In this document: one piece after another, positions 23,458 to 36,300 of the stretch | Numbering within the stretch: position 1 is the stretch's first letter | How the letters are laid out: every line of letters starts with the position of its first letter | Origin: Ectobius pallidus | Taxonomy: Eukaryota > Arthropoda > Insecta > Blattodea > Ectobiidae | NCBI GenBank assembly: GCA_964059195.1 | Contig: CAXKWD010000002.1 | Coordinates: forward strand, 150,677,042-150,741,041 | Length of the DNA: 64,000 nt | Reading direction: 5' to 3' | Program-made: the position numbers and the translations under genes | Notes under the pieces: generated by a model | What the model was told of the DNA's origin: nothing | The model's input: the letters and a program-made list of their open reading frames with translations, nothing else | The model's database searches: none

Positions 23458-24290
23458 CTAGCAGCCATATTTTAGAATATGAAATTTCATATTTTGCCTG
23501 TCCCTAATTATCACATTTGAATGCTGAATTATATTCGGCAAATCGTTTACAAATAAAAATAATAGAGGACCCAGATTTGATCCTTGATGTACACCTAAAT
23601 AGATGGTAAATTTGTATGAAGAATGATTTTTATAATTGACTATTTGGGATCTGCTGTTCATATATGAACCGAAAGTAATTGCGGGGAAAATCCATAGGAG
23701 GTTAATGTCTTTAATAAGCAGTCGTGATCTACTTTATCAAAAGCTTTCTGAAAATCAGTATATATAGTATCAACTTGTTTGTACTTATGTAATTCTGATG
23801 ATACATATTCAGCGAAGTTACATAGATTGGTAATTGTTGATCTCTTAGGCATAAATCCCATGTTGTTTTGATGAGATTGAAAGTTTAACATGATTGAAAA
23901 TATGTTTATGTAGTATGCTTTCAAATATTTTCGCTGGTGTTGATAGAATTGCAATGGGTCTATAGTTTTGTACTAATTTTGTATTTCCTGACTTATAAAT
24001 GGGTGTAACTTTAGTAAATTTCCATGCATCTGGAAAAATACTCGTATCAAGTATTTTATTATATATTAGGGTTAGTGGATATGCCAATCATACTCCATTG
24101 CCTTTAAAAATATAGGTGGGTATGTTGTCCGGTCCAGAAGATTTTGTTGATTTTAATTGTTTGATGGCCTGTTTAACTTCTTTAATAGTTACATTTTTCA
24201 AATTAAGACAGTCCAGTTCAGTTTTACTGTCATTGTTTGTATTAAACATTAAATTGTATGTAGTTTTGGTTAGTGAATATGTTGAATACA
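23458..24290 (-). pseudogene. LINE reverse transcriptase fragment, frameshifted
   Basis: Three minus-strand frames succeed each other. The rightmost has LVQNYRPIAILSTPAKIFE. Then comes GFMPKRSTITN with YTDFQKAFDKVDHDCLL, which holds the first catalytic Asp. The leftmost has GVHQGSNLGPLLFLFVNDLP. This order covers palm blocks 1 to 4 of a Jockey/CR1-type reverse transcriptase. The YADD box is missing at the left boundary. At least two frameshifts and a premature end make it inactive. It lies inside the piggyBac-like shell. Confidence 0.75.
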
Positions 24291-25647
24291 GTGGCGGCTC
24301 GTGGCATTTAAAACTTATGTGCTACAATAATAGCAGCGGCAACAATATTTATAATAATAAAAAAATTATAATAATAATAATATTAATAACAACAGAATGA
24401 ATTTACAACAAATTCTCACGTCAATGATATCCCTTTTATTTTTGCCAAACATCTGAAGGCGTATAAATAGGCTGCAATCACTTGTCTTCAGTTCCCAACA
24501 GCATAGCCTATTCAGTTCTACCGACTAGTGCAAATTTGGTATTTAAAAGCATGTGATGGTACGGTCAATCGACGTGGGAAAAAATCCTATGGAGTTTGTA
24601 AGTTCCATGAAAATCTGATAAAGCGTATTCCATTTATCGCGCGGACAGTCACATGGACGGACTATTGTCCCATTCACTTTTTCGAAAAGAAGGCAAGGGA
24701 AACAAGAGATTACGGTATTTATGATATTACAGCCACAAATCAAGTTATAAATGTCATAAACTTTCCTATTAAACTACCTTATGTATTCCCGACAGTAGCC
24801 TCCTTTCGCTTTTTGTGTTAAGTATAATTCCGGGGCTGGTCTACCGGTACCTATTTGCTTAATTTGTACTTTATATTCAAAAGATACAGCAGAAGTTTTT
24901 AACAGACTATCAACTGAATTAATGTTCCAGCACTGACCTCGGAGAAGGGAAAATTTAACACAACACACGAACAAAGAAACAATCACAAACCACTATTACA
25001 GGAATTTAAAACATAACATTCCTCGAGTCCGCATGTCACCTGACTAGCGTCGCCAACACATTGATTGTAGTTTCCGTAGCTGTCTGCAATGGAATGCAGC
25101 TTAATTTCATATTATCAAAGTTAACATGAATTTATAATTTTATTAACTAGAGAAATTGAAAGCAACTAATGTATACCATGTTTCCAACACAAAAATTAAT
25201 GTTTCGTAATTGTATTATATATTTTTTAATGTATAAAGTTTTAGGTACCAAATACGTAAGTTGGCTGTTCTGATCTGGGCTCATCTAGTGGTGAGATTTT
25301 CGGTGCATGCGGGGAAGTGAAAATGTGGTTAACGCATGCGCAGTTCTCTCCTTTTCAAAGCGATGTTGTGCTCAGTCCATCTTGCATTTCATTGGTGGGT
25401 GGATGATGACGTGTGGCGAGGCGGAAGATTCGAACGTTTCAACATACACAATGGCATTATACAGTAGCTATTACATTAAAACATATCTTTTGTGATTTTT
25501 TTTTACATTTTATTTTCCCCTTATTTTTTGTGTGCTGTAGCACACCAGGATCTTCAGGAAGCTGTATGAAGGCATCTGTTTGTCTAACATCATAATATGT
25601 TTGGCTATTCGGCATATTCGGCTATTTTGTTTACTTCTTCCAAAATA
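24291..25647. other. Interior of piggyBac shell, unassigned
   Basis: Starts with a cagtggcggctcgtgg motif that looks like a hAT terminus, but no matching right end was found. It has an (aataat)n run near 24350. A 97-codon plus-strand frame at 24528-24821 has no recognised domain. Confidence 0.35.
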
Positions 25648-26360
25648 CAGTAGAGCCTCGGTAATTCGAGCCCCGGTATTTCGAGGTTCCGTGTAATTCG
25701 AGCTGGTCTTAAGAAAATTAAAATTGTCCATAAAACTAGAGTAAAATCCCGTTTTTATACGGTATCCGCAAGTAAGTTTTACGCACTTCCGAATGTGTTA
25801 CATTTTGAGCTTTCTTTCAATTTTTCCATGTACAAAAATGCAGGTAAAACTGTCCCACTTAGGGGTTTCGTTCATAATACACAGAAATAACCTTGGCTTC
25901 AGCCTGCTAATGGATTTCTATTACAGATTGACAAAAACCGTTAGGTTCGATCTTTCTTTGTTGGGACCTCGTGTCAATCAATTGTACAGTGCATATTTCC
26001 CCATCCTTTCAGAAAAGAATACTGTATTGTTACAGTAAACCCTACAATGGTAATTAAAAGTGTTTTCCTAGTAGCATCGCTTTCCCGTTCCACTCCATTA
26101 AGGGTCAGACAATGACTTAATCCTTAAAGGATGCCGATGTAGCAAATTGGGAATGTTTGACAATATATACATACAGGCATAACACAGGTATGTAGGCCTA
26201 CTATATTGTTTATTTATTTAATATTTAAACCATTATTGTGCGCATTAAACATTTATTTGCGATTTACCCATTGATTTAGTGAAATTTCCATATAATCCGA
26301 GTTTTTTGTAATTCTAGGTAGCCTCAGCCCCAATTAGCTCGAATTATCGGGGTTCTACTG
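25648..26360. mobile_element. pogo/Tigger-like MITE, 713 bp
   Basis: The ends are CAGTAGAGCCTCGGTAATTC and its imperfect reverse, GAATTATCGGGGTTCTACTG. They are flanked by TA at 25646-25647 and 26361-26362. A TA target with CAGTnnA...CGnTAATTCGAG-type ends is typical of the pogo/Tigger branch of Tc1/mariner. There is no transposase. Confidence 0.85.
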
Positions 26361-26677
26361 TATCATTACATAAGAAACTCATAAGACACAAATTACAAAT
26401 GAATCTTATCATTAGTTTTCAGTTTTATATTTGGATACTAAACATAACATACTGCTATGACATCTGCCCAGTGGGTCGTTAGCAACCCACAAAAGTTTGT
26501 GCTATTATTTTACTCATATGATGAGTTCTAACTTATTGTTTTTTTATAGTATTGTTCCTCATTGCTTTGTTATCTATTTCCACAATTGAATGTTATCTTT
26601 GAACGAAAGTGTAGTTTTACTTACATTAATTCTCACAGCATGCACCACTTCCTCCTCCTGTAATGATAAACTGGCTA

Positions 26678-27396
26678 CAGTCAACTCCCGATTATCCGGG
26701 ATAATGGGTGGTAGCCACCTCACGGATAAACGAAAACACGGTTAAAACAAAATTATACCTAAACATACTGTGATTGAAAAATTATTTGAAACTTACATAG
26801 GCCTATGTGGAAACGCCTTGCAGTGCTAGAATCATTCACCATCAGAGGTCACAAACTGTTTCAGCACAACAATAAAACACTACTGTTTTAACAGTTTGGT
26901 TTGGCACTTTCAAGGAATTTTTACACTTTGCTGAAATAGTCTAACACTTTTTTTTTTAACCGCATTTTCCTTCTTGCAAATATCGGAACAGAGCCTAAGA
27001 ACATTTCTTTTACGCTTCACTTCCGACATTTTCACTAGGTTAACTTAACTCTCACTGTGTAACGACAAATATCTGCAAAAGACTAAAGACTAGACACATA
27101 AGGTAAACCAAAAACAAATGTTATGCATTAACGCCCACATTTCCAGGAACTTCTTCCGATACCACCCTCTTCTAAGGGTCACAGCATGTGGACCCTCATT
27201 AGTGAGAAAGACTGGGAGGAACTCAAGGTCGACAAATGCAGCGCGATCAGCAGGCGCCATACGATCAGTTCACAAGTTCGCGAGAAAAATAAATTACGTA
27301 CAGTAAGTAAAAAAAATAAAATATTTTTTTAAAGGAATAGCCAACGGTTAATCCGCAAACCGGTTGATCCGCACCCGGATAATCGGGAGTTGACTG
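26678..27396. mobile_element. Second pogo/Tigger-like MITE, 719 bp
   Basis: The ends are CAGTCAACTCCCGATTATCC and GGATAATCGGGAGTTGACTG, perfect over 20 bp, with TA flanks at 26676-26677 and 27397-27398. It belongs to a different subfamily from the element at 25648-26360. No transposase remains; the open frame near 27118-27306 is not recognised. Confidence 0.9.
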
Positions 27397-27398
27397 TA

Positions 27399-28407
27399 TA
27401 TGATTTAAATTCCGAACAACAGCAAACAGAATCTGTGCTGTGAAATTAATTTCACACCACCACATTGCCTGAAATTTTACAATTATATCAGTACTGTGTC
27501 GAAGCAGAGATTTTTAAGTTCCGTGAAAGCCAAGGAAAATTAAGGAATGTGGATGTAGGGAAGAGAGATTCTTGAGTAAATAATAAGCTGACTCTGAAAA
27601 TGCTTTTGCTCGTGACTGGATCCCTGATCCTATATTAATTCCAAGTAATTATCTTACGTGATAAAGGGGTTTTCAATTCTTGTTTCAAATGCAATTCGAA
27701 ACAGAAAGACACACTTCAGGCATGGTTTTATTTTAAAATAGGCAATTTTTTATCTCCAAGCAAGATTGAATGTATTGAAGAATAACATGAAATATAATCT
27801 TTAACTTATTCTGTGATTTTCCAATCCCTTCAAATGTCCTTGAGCCCATAAATTAATTCACAACAAGGCGTATTAAATATATAAGTTAAAAGCTATATGC
27901 GAATGGTTTAGAACAAATTACCTAATAGCCTGTCAAAATATTCAAAGTCCCTCAAAATTATTTACAATTTTAAAACCTATTACATTTACGTGCACCACAG
28001 GGTCTGACTCTTGTTAACTTAGTTTTTATCCAATACTGGGGCAGCAGCTTGGGGTCATCTAATCCGCAGTTAGGCTTGTGCTTTCATGTTAATTTACAAC
28101 TGAGTTAGGTCTGCCTAACATGATCAATTCAGCAGTACTTCAGATAATCCAAGGAGCCTACCAGTCATTTCCTACTTGGGACTAGACCTGTCATGTGTAC
28201 CACAAGAGTTGGGGAAAAAGCTAGGTGCCCAGCGCAAAATCAGTCAATATCAAATTCCAGAAAATTTATCATGTTTATACTTTACTGTGGCGAAAATGAT
28301 TTGGGGTACTGAGTTTTGTTAAAGTTATGGCTTGAAGATCGCTTCATTCAACTTCAACACAATATAGCTGATTCAGTGATTTGATTCATTCTGTATAATT
28401 CAATGGA
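27399..28407. other. Spacer, nothing recognised
   Basis: AT-rich sequence with no open frame of note and no recognised repeat. Confidence 0.4.
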
Positions 28408-28415
28408 GCACTAGG

Positions 28416-28679
28416 CATAGGTGTAACCAGGCCGACCATATGGGGGGTTATAACATCTGAGGGGTATGGAATACCCCCCAGGGAGAGGGGGCTTCGGGGG
28501 TCCTCCCCTGGAAAATTTTAAAAATTAAGATGCACAATGACGAGTTTTTAGCTTCCCACGCTTTATACTTGTATTAAGTAATTTATAAGCAGACTTAAAA
28601 AATTGTACAATTTTCATTTTTTTAATCAATGGGGGGGGGGGTTCAAACCCCCAACCCCCCCCCCCTCGTTACGCCACTG
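28416..28679. mobile_element. Short hAT MITE, 264 bp
   Basis: Perfect 8-bp duplication gcactagg at 28408-28415 and 28680-28687. The right end reversed reads CAGTGGCGTAACGAGG, and the left end is CATAGGTGTAACCAGG, the same terminus with mutations. The interior has ggaataccccccaggg and runs of G and C, resembling words in the larger hAT elements at 44704-49450. Confidence 0.85.
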
Positions 28680-28687
28680 GCACTAGG

Positions 28688-30601
28688 GGAAATATTGGGG
28701 AGACATGTTAGGCTCATCTCCAGAGGATTGAAACCTTGTAGGGCAAGAGGTAAGTAAGCCCCAAATACCATTGCCACATTCCCAAAGAAATCAAGAATCA
28801 TGGAATAACAAGTTTAATAATAATTCAAAGAATACAACAAGAAGAAACACAGTTCCCAAACTCGAATGATGAGTAAATGTGAAGGAATATAATTATGAAG
28901 CTAAGTATCTAATGAAACCTGCCAAACCTTAGGTAGGCCTAAATAAATATAAAAAAAAACTGTTAAATATTCAAATACTCAAAGTAGCTGAAATATTTTA
29001 TAATTAGAATCAGTCAAGAATTTCGGAAATAGATAGCCGTAAATTACTTACAACCTGACAATAATGTCAAGCAAATATGTAGCCCTAAATGATTTATTAA
29101 CTACAAATTATTTAAAGCAAATGTTCAGTATGGTTCTTTTGAAATAAGACTAACTAATGAATAGCCACTACGTAGGCCTGAATAACTTGTAACTACTACT
29201 GATTTAATGAAAAAGGTCAGTAACAACTTTGCATGCTTTCAAATAAGATAAGTAATGAAGGCCAAAATTATTCATACACTAACAATTATTCTATGGATAT
29301 ATTCTGTGACAGTTTTTTAATATTTAGAAATGAGAATAACATATGAGTATTATATTTTCATACCATAAATGTTACTTACTTGCTAACAGATCCTGTAGGC
29401 AAAATATCTGAAAGAAGGTTGAATTAATTCAAATATTGATGAAATGCTGCAAATCAATTCTTATTTATATTTAGCTAATAAACAAGCAATGGAAGTTAAA
29501 CATGACTGCATCCACCACGCTTGAAAGGCTAAACGCTATTTTTAGATTCAGAGACAGTGAAGGATTTTTTAACATACAAAACATCAGTGAAAGAGAATAA
29601 GCAGAGGCCTACAACTTTAATAGTAATAATGCTTCAATAATAAAAGTTCCTAGTGTGAACTTAGAAACATATAAGAGAAACGGCCAATAGTAATACACAA
29701 CATTCAACACCTGCCGGAATAATTATCTACCTAGGGTAGTATGTGTAAACTTTCCATTCTAATGAATTGTAGTAATTTAACTACATTACAAATCATCTGG
29801 CATACAAATTCCTAATTAGCCTATATCGTACCAACTAGTGCTGAATAACTTCCTGGGGTAGATTAACATCAAACCTTATGCAATATAAACATTTAAGAGA
29901 GATTAGACGTTTGTTCCATCTGGAAGCTTCATCCATTAACGTTACTTACGAGCATCATCTTGTTTACATTTGGAAATTTAAAAATAAAAAAAATAAAAAG
30001 TAGACGTTACAGAATGCTTAAGGCAATTTACAAAAAACTCCCACCCTCTGAATTTAATTTAGAAGTCGTATAGAAGGCAAATTTCAAAGCAAAAAATAAC
30101 TAAAACTACGCAAATCAAAATAATTTGCCTTATATCCATCCCCAAAACCCCTTAAATTAAATTAACAAATTTGGTGGGTGAAAATTCACAGGTGAGCAAC
30201 AATTAATTATAAAACAAACCCACTGTAAGAAAACTCACCTGAGATAAAGTGTGTCCATGGTTGATGGACAGGCCTCCACACAAGCACAAACAGTAACTAG
30301 TAACCATTACTTTGAGCTCCGACAATAGACTGAGGCTCCCCAAATAGAACTCCTTAGCGCACAAAAAACTGGCATCCTCCTCCCACTTATTAGCATAAGA
30401 CATGTTTACAAGCCTGAATACAGAGCCACGTATAGGCATCTGGCCAAATTAATATCACTTGCAAGTGAAAGCCTAGAGAGTAGTAAAGCACAAGCTTAAC
30501 CTGTCAAACAATTATAATTTTTACTACAATTTTCAACAAAAATAAAAGAAGGGAAGAGGAAAACATGTCTTAGACTATAATGAGCGTAAATATTATGGCT
30601 C
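28688..30601. other. Long spacer, nothing recognised
   Basis: About 1.9 kb of AT-rich sequence with only short chance frames. One minus-strand frame (30203-30439, 78 codons) has no known motif. Confidence 0.4.
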
Positions 30602-30609
30602 AGTACCTA

Positions 30610-30998
30610 TATTGTAGGAGAAAAATTCCTCCGACAGTGGGACTCGAACCCAGAACTTACAGCTATCTGTGCCTCCGGTCTGCAAACTGAGCTAGGCGGA
30701 GTTTGATTCACAGTGCCAGATGGAACCTCTCTGCTATGATTAATTGCCTCTCAGTACTGCATATGACATAACTTGTCCATCAGTGAGGTAGACCATTAAG
30801 GGCAATCAGTCATAGGAGAGAGGTTCCATCTGGCGCTGTGAATTGAACTTCTACTAGCTCAGTTGGTCGAGTGGCAACATGGATACCTGAAGGTCTGAGG
30901 TTCAAGTCCCTGTGTCGGAGGAATTTTTCTTCTATAATATTCTCATGAAGTGTCCAACAGAGACAATTATCTGTGGTTCATGAATGCATATTTCCATG
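30610..30998. mobile_element. Head-to-head SINE dimer
   Basis: Two tRNA-headed SINE copies of the family at 17028-17208 face away from each other. The left one (minus, ~30610-30740) has box B as cgaaccc and box A as aactgagcta in reverse. The right one (plus, ~30800-30998) has tagctcagttgg and ggttcaagtcc. Both carry the 5' segment ccatctggcgctgtgaattg. About 65 bp separate them. The outer flanks share agtaccta (30602-30609 and 30999-31006), as if the dimer inserted as one unit. The left copy lacks its tail. Confidence 0.7.
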
Positions 30999-31006
30999 AG
31001 TACCTA

Positions 31007-31329
31007 GCTTAACATTCAATATAATTTCACTATAGAAATTATTTTCTTCCACAATCCTGTAGGCAGATATGGCTTAAGAATGGCACAACAATATTGAAAG
31101 CGTATTGTGTTAGTGTTAATTCCCAGTATTGCTTCATGGATAAATGTGTTGAATACTGGAAACACTCTCAATCATCTCCCAACAGGTTAAATTCACATTA
31201 ATTAGTGCTAAAATAATTTAATAAGTTAGTATTCTTTGTCAGAATATGTAAACCAGTAACCTGGTTCCTTTTTATCGTTTTAAATTTTGTGATTTATTTT
31301 AATACATTAGTTTCTTTTAATTTTTATTT
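31007..31329. other. Spacer, nothing recognised
   Basis: AT-rich sequence without recognisable features. Confidence 0.35.
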
Positions 31330-32020
31330 CCTCTGCCCGTACCATAGGTACTATAGGTAGAGGAAGTATCGTTTTCGACTCCCAAATTCGAAGTTGAGTT
31401 TTCAGCATAAATACACATTTTGAGGTCCCATGAATCCAAAAATACTATTTTCGGAAACCTGTCTGTATGTGTGTGAACAGCCTAGCTCCAGAATGAAAAA
31501 TCATATGAAAATAAAATTTTGTATTTGGGTCAGGTACCTTCTGAAAATGTTACATGAAGATTGTCTACAAGTTTTTGTTATTTTTAAGGGACTTTTTATG
31601 AAAAAAAATTTCGTTTTTTGCATATTTCTCAAAAACAGCTCTAACGATTTTCTTTAAATTTTGCATATGGGTTGCTTATACTAAGAGCTAAAAGTTTTAT
31701 TTGAAACATTTTTGTAACAAAAATTATCTAAAGGGTAGTTATAAGCCACCTACTCTGAATATGTACTCTTTGCAATATGGCCTCTTTTTCTTTATCAGAA
31801 TGTGAAGTGAGAAAAATGTATTAGCCATGCTTAAAGTAAAAGTTACGAGAGTACATTAATAAGATTTTCTTTGGGTTATGTCTTAACCTTTGGGGTTAAG
31901 ATGTGATGTGGTAACAACATTCTTTTCATTTTTACAACCAATTTACATGAAGAGAATGTCATTCATAGCAATTATATTATACTAAGAGGCTAGCTTTTAT
32001 TTGGGCAGAGGAAGTATGTA
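31330..32020 (+). repeat. Dispersed repeat, cagaggaagtat-bounded
   Basis: Begins near tctgcccgtacc...agaggaagtatcg and ends near gggcagaggaagtatg. The interior has ggtcccatgaatccaaaaat, ctgtctgtatgtgtgtgaac and ctccagaatgaaaaat. This block order resembles a dispersed arthropod repeat related in style to the ctgtctgt modules elsewhere in the window. The open frame at 31430-31657 follows the repeat and is not thought to be a gene. Confidence 0.4.
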
Positions 32021-32460
32021 AATTTTATATATTTTTTTTTATTTTTATTTTTATTTTTTTAAGCATATAATTACTGTAAATGTAGTCGAGTTAGGTGGAC
32101 TAAGGAGCTTCCTTTTATTCAGAAACTACATTTGATATAGAATTAATCATTGAATATTAATTGCATTATAGTTATATGTTTGAAAATAGTACTTTATGCA
32201 ACGAGCCTATGATGGCATTCATTAAGACCAATATGATTATGAAACTTGCTTTGCTAATTTCATACCAAGCAAGTTTCACAATTTCATACGAGTGTCTAAA
32301 TTACCATTATAGGCAAGTTGCATATTACTGCTTATGTTTGACTCTAATTAAATGTTTAAAGGCCCTATTAACTTAAAATCAAGTGCTCTCAGAATAAATA
32401 TTTTATTTAGTAAAATATGGTAGTGAAAATTTCAAATTTCTATGATACTTCATTCTTGCA
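32021..32460. other. Spacer, nothing recognised
   Basis: T-rich and AT-rich sequence with no recognised gene. It ends at a possible splice acceptor, cattcttgcag (about 32460), before the THAP pseudogene 5' sequence. Confidence 0.35.
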
Positions 32461-32597
32461 GATCCGAAGAATAACTGATGTGGCTTCCAACAGAATGACA
32501 TCACAGATCCCTAGTTGTCTGCCATTCATTAAATAATCCCATTTCGTATGGCCAAGCAACTTGCATGAGTTTACATGCCAATCTGTCGGAAATGCCT
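32461..32597 (+). pseudogene. 5' flank and ATG of interrupted THAP gene
   Basis: A possible acceptor, cttgcag, precedes this stretch, which ends ...gtcggaaATGCCT. The ATG and next codon continue directly in sequence into the THAP reading frame at 39541 once the BEL element and one copy of tgcct are removed. It is therefore the 5' part, probably untranslated leader, of the THAP pseudogene. Confidence 0.5.
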
Positions 32598-33241
32598 TGT
32601 AGGGAACTCAGTAGGATTAAAGTATAATATAGGTGTTTTCGGAGGACCAGGCATATGCCAATTAAATAATAATCGAAGGGAGACAATGGACTGTAGGTTG
32701 CTGGGACAGAGATTTTAACCTGGGTAATTTGCAATGGTATATATTCAAGAAGCCTGAATTCTGAACTAATGGATACAGCACTTATACACAATAATAATAA
32801 AAGAATGAATACAGTTAATGTTCTTGTAGAAAACTATTCTCCCGCCCCTTGGCGAAGGTAACGCTAGACACAGCCTGTACACAGCACGAGGCTTCTAGGT
32901 TAGACCAATGTAAATTCTTGTAACTAACATTAAAATACAAGATTATTTCCTGGATTTCACACGTAAAGCTGCCTACACTCTAGGAGCCTGATATACGCGG
33001 AGTTACAGATGAGGAATTGATATATATAGCGAAAAGGTCCACACAATTGGGAACGCTTGTGACGCGTGTCTATATACCGTGACGACTCGATCCGAACTAA
33101 CTAGCACTGCAACTGGCGTGGTAACGCTAACAAGCTCCCACCTGCAGGAAGTGATTAATTCGCGGCAAATAATTGGCGGAGGCGCCAAACTAACACAGAG
33201 GCTAATTTAAAACACTAAAATTATAGGCTCTTGATCTAACA
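32598..33241 (-). repeat. BEL 3' LTR
   Basis: 644 bp, TG...CA in sense, near-identical to 38897-39540. It follows a purine-rich tract at 33242-33256 (sense aggcgggagtta), the likely primer for plus-strand DNA. The short open frames in it are not genes. Confidence 0.95.
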
Positions 33242-33256
33242 TAACTCCCGCCTAAA
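33242..33256 (-). other. Polypurine tract
   Basis: Immediately before the 3' LTR, in sense orientation, is aggcgggagtta. Its position and purine content match the plus-strand primer of LTR elements. Confidence 0.6.
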
Positions 33257-33315
33257 ATCGACAGATTTTACATAACACTTTGCGGATAGATCAAGATTTA
33301 CTAATAGATTTACAC

Positions 33316-36300
33316 TTATTGAATAGGCAAGGGACACACTTTTACAATCGGTCGCTTGTATTCACCACTGGACGTACGCACTGTCACAACACGCACTAAA
33401 CCGTCGTCACCAGGATGCACTGATGAGATGATTCCCAGCTTCCACTGGAGCGGTGGAGAATTGTCTTCTTTCAGGAGCACAAGAGTACCAATCTGAATGT
33501 TTTCGCTGGACGCAGACCACTTCTGCCTCTGCTGCAGTGAATGTAGGTAGTCAGCTGACCAACGCTGCCATATGTGATGTATGTAGGTTTGTAGCTGATG
33601 CCATTTAGCAACATGAGAGACATTCTCTGCCATAGGAGGAGAAGGTAGGGCTGTGAGTTTTTCTCCAATGAGAAAATGTCCAGGAGATAGATAGGATGAG
33701 TCGCTAGGATCATCACTTAGGCGTAGGAGAGGTCGAGAGTTTAGACAGGCCTCAATCTGGGTGAGAACTGTAGAAAGCTGCTCATAGGTAAACACTTGGC
33801 TACCCATCACTCGTCGTAAATGAAATTTCATGGATTTAACAGCAGCCTCGTGCAGTCCTCCAAAATGTGGGGAGGAAGCAGGGATAAAATGCCATGTGAA
33901 TTCATTAGAGGAGGCGTAGTCTTGGAGAATTTGTTGATGGGTGCTGGACTGAAGCAAGAGACGCAGCTCGCGAAGCTTGTTGTTAGCACCAACAAAGTTC
34001 GTCCCATTATCACTAAATATTTCCTTGCAAAGTCCTCTACAAGATGTGAATCTGCGCAGGGCGGCGATGAAGGCATCAGAAGTAAGGTTGGAAACCAGCT
34101 CGATGTGAACTGCTTTCGTAGCCAAGCATACGAAGATAGCAATGTATGCTTTGACCTGAGTTTTGCTGCGGGGGGATCCGTATCTTATGAAGAATGGTCC
34201 AGCGTAGTCAACCGCAGAACGTAGAAATGCTCTAGCAGGGGTCACCCTGTAGCTAGGTAGGCTGCCCATCAGCTGGTGAGCACCTTTGGCTTTCAACTTA
34301 AAACAAGTTAAACATCTGTGTAGCGTAGACTTCACAATTCTACGTACACTTGGAATCCAATATCGTTCTCGCAGAGAAGATATGAGCAGTTGATGTGATG
34401 CATGAAGCAGTCGCAGATGCTCGGATTCAATTATCAATCTAGTGAGGTGGTGACCTGGAGGGAGGATAAGCTGATGTCGTGCATCATGTGGTAACTCAGC
34501 GTTCTCCAGACGTCCACCCACTCGGAGCAGGCCATCCTTGTCCACAAAAGGCACCAAGGAGAGGAGCGAACTCTTGTTATTCACTTGCATCTTACTCTGA
34601 AGATCGGACAGTTCATGTGAATAGGCTGCTTGCTGAGCTATTCTTATGCAAAGTAACAAAGCTTGTTGTAACTCTTCAACTGTGAGAGGGCCGTGACGTT
34701 TAACTTGGCTTCTACAGTTGTTTATAAAGCGTAGCATATATGAAGTAACTCTTTGTAAACGCGCTAGCTTGGAAAAGCGTAGCATAAAGTCTTCTTCAGC
34801 ATGTGTGACTAGACAAACTGTGTCACGCTGCTCACTACTGTCCTGCAGCTCAAGTTGCTGAGGTTGTTTGGGCCATGATTCAATAGGCTGTGAAATCCAC
34901 ACAGGCCCGTTCCACCATAAATCAATGTCTAAGATTTGTTCTGTTACCACACCTCTCGAAATCATGTCAGCCGGGTTGTGTTGGGTGGCCACATGCCGCC
35001 AAGCTGCCGTCTCTGACATCTCCTGGATTTGAGATACGCGATTAGACACAAATGTTTTCCATTTATGGGGATTAGATTTGATCCATGAGAGCACAATCAT
35101 GGAGTCAGACCACAAATAATTTTGTGATGTAGGCAATTTCAAGTCAGTGACAACTTTCTGATACAGTTTCGCAAGTAACAAGGCACCACACAACTCGAGT
35201 CTCGGAATTGTTTGCTTCTTCAATGGCGAAACCTTGGACTTGGAACAAAGTAGTTTAGTTGTAACAAGACCACTGCTGTCAGTAGACCGTACATACACAC
35301 AGGCACCATAGGCTTTCTCCGAGGCATCACAGAATCCATGTATCTGTATGTCGGTAACCGTAGCTGCTGTTAACACATGGCGTGGAATGCGAACATTATG
35401 AATTGTAGAAAGAATGTCACAGATGTCCATCCACTTTTCCCTTAGGTGAGATGGCAACTCCTCATCCCAACTAAGCTTAGCTAGCCACAGAGATTGCAAG
35501 CATATCTTGGCATGGATTACAATAGGACTTATGAGGCCTAGAGGATCAAAAATAGAGGATGTAACAGCAAGGATATTTCTCTTGGTAAACTTGTAAGAAG
35601 GAGGTTCTTGGAGAGAGGAATGTGATTGTATCTGTAGCAAATCAGTACTGGGATGCCACAGAAGTCCAAGCGCATGAGCATTTTCACTGTTGTCGAGGGA
35701 CAAAGGAAGTTGCGTTTCTCTGTGCTCCACGGGTACTGCTTCCAAGATAGCCTCGGTATTTGAACACCATTTGCGTAGTGGAAATCCTCCACTGTTTAAC
35801 ATGAGTATAAGTTCACTTTGCAGTTGTAGAGCTTCCTGTAGATCGTCATGACCTGACAGGCAATCGTCCACATAGAAAGAGGTTCGTACTGCGTCTGCAG
35901 CACGAGGATATTTAGACTCTTCTTCTTGAGCGAGTTGACTCAAAGACCGTATGGCTAAGAAAGATGCTGACTTAGTGCCATAGGTTACAGTAGTCAAGGC
36001 ATAATCTTGTAGTGGCTCACTTTTATCTGGACGCCATACAATACGCTGGAGATTCTGGTCTTCAGGATGCATATGTACCCTCCTATACATTTTAGATATA
36101 TCAGCTGAAAATGCATAGCGATATGTTCTGAAGCGAAGAATAATTGATGACAGATCATCTTGAATTGTAGGACCACATTCTAGGATGTCATTCAAAGAGC
36201 ACCCTGTGTCCGTCTTTGCAGAAGCATCAAACACTACTCGTGTACGAGTCGTAGATGAAGAAGGTTTTATTACTGCGTGATGTGGCAGGTAATAACATAT

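Larger units (their letters stand above)
19055..26482 (-). mobile_element. Probable piggyBac shell expanded by insertions
   Basis: The left end reads TTAA then cgacccattgggcagatg. The right end is the reverse complement with one mismatch (catctgcccagtgggtcg), followed by TTAG, a one-base change from TTAA. A TTAA target with short inverted ends fits piggyBac. A piggyBac C-terminal coding fragment lies just inside the left end on the minus strand, where the 3' end of the gene should be. The 7.4-kb length comes from later insertions. Pairing of the two ends is inferred from sequence and order only. Confidence 0.5.

Noticed and set aside
24289..24320. hAT-like terminus cagtggcggctcgtgg
   Set aside because: No matching opposite end or target duplication was found within several kb, so no element is called.
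24528..24821. 97-codon frame
   Set aside because: No recognised motif, no splice or promoter context; probably chance.
33003..33188. Open frame in the BEL LTR (also at 39302-39487)
   Set aside because: It is duplicated because the LTR is duplicated; no known LTR-encoded protein is expected here.
33820..34224. Plus-strand open frames across the BEL integrase
   Set aside because: Antisense shadows of the gag-pol frame.
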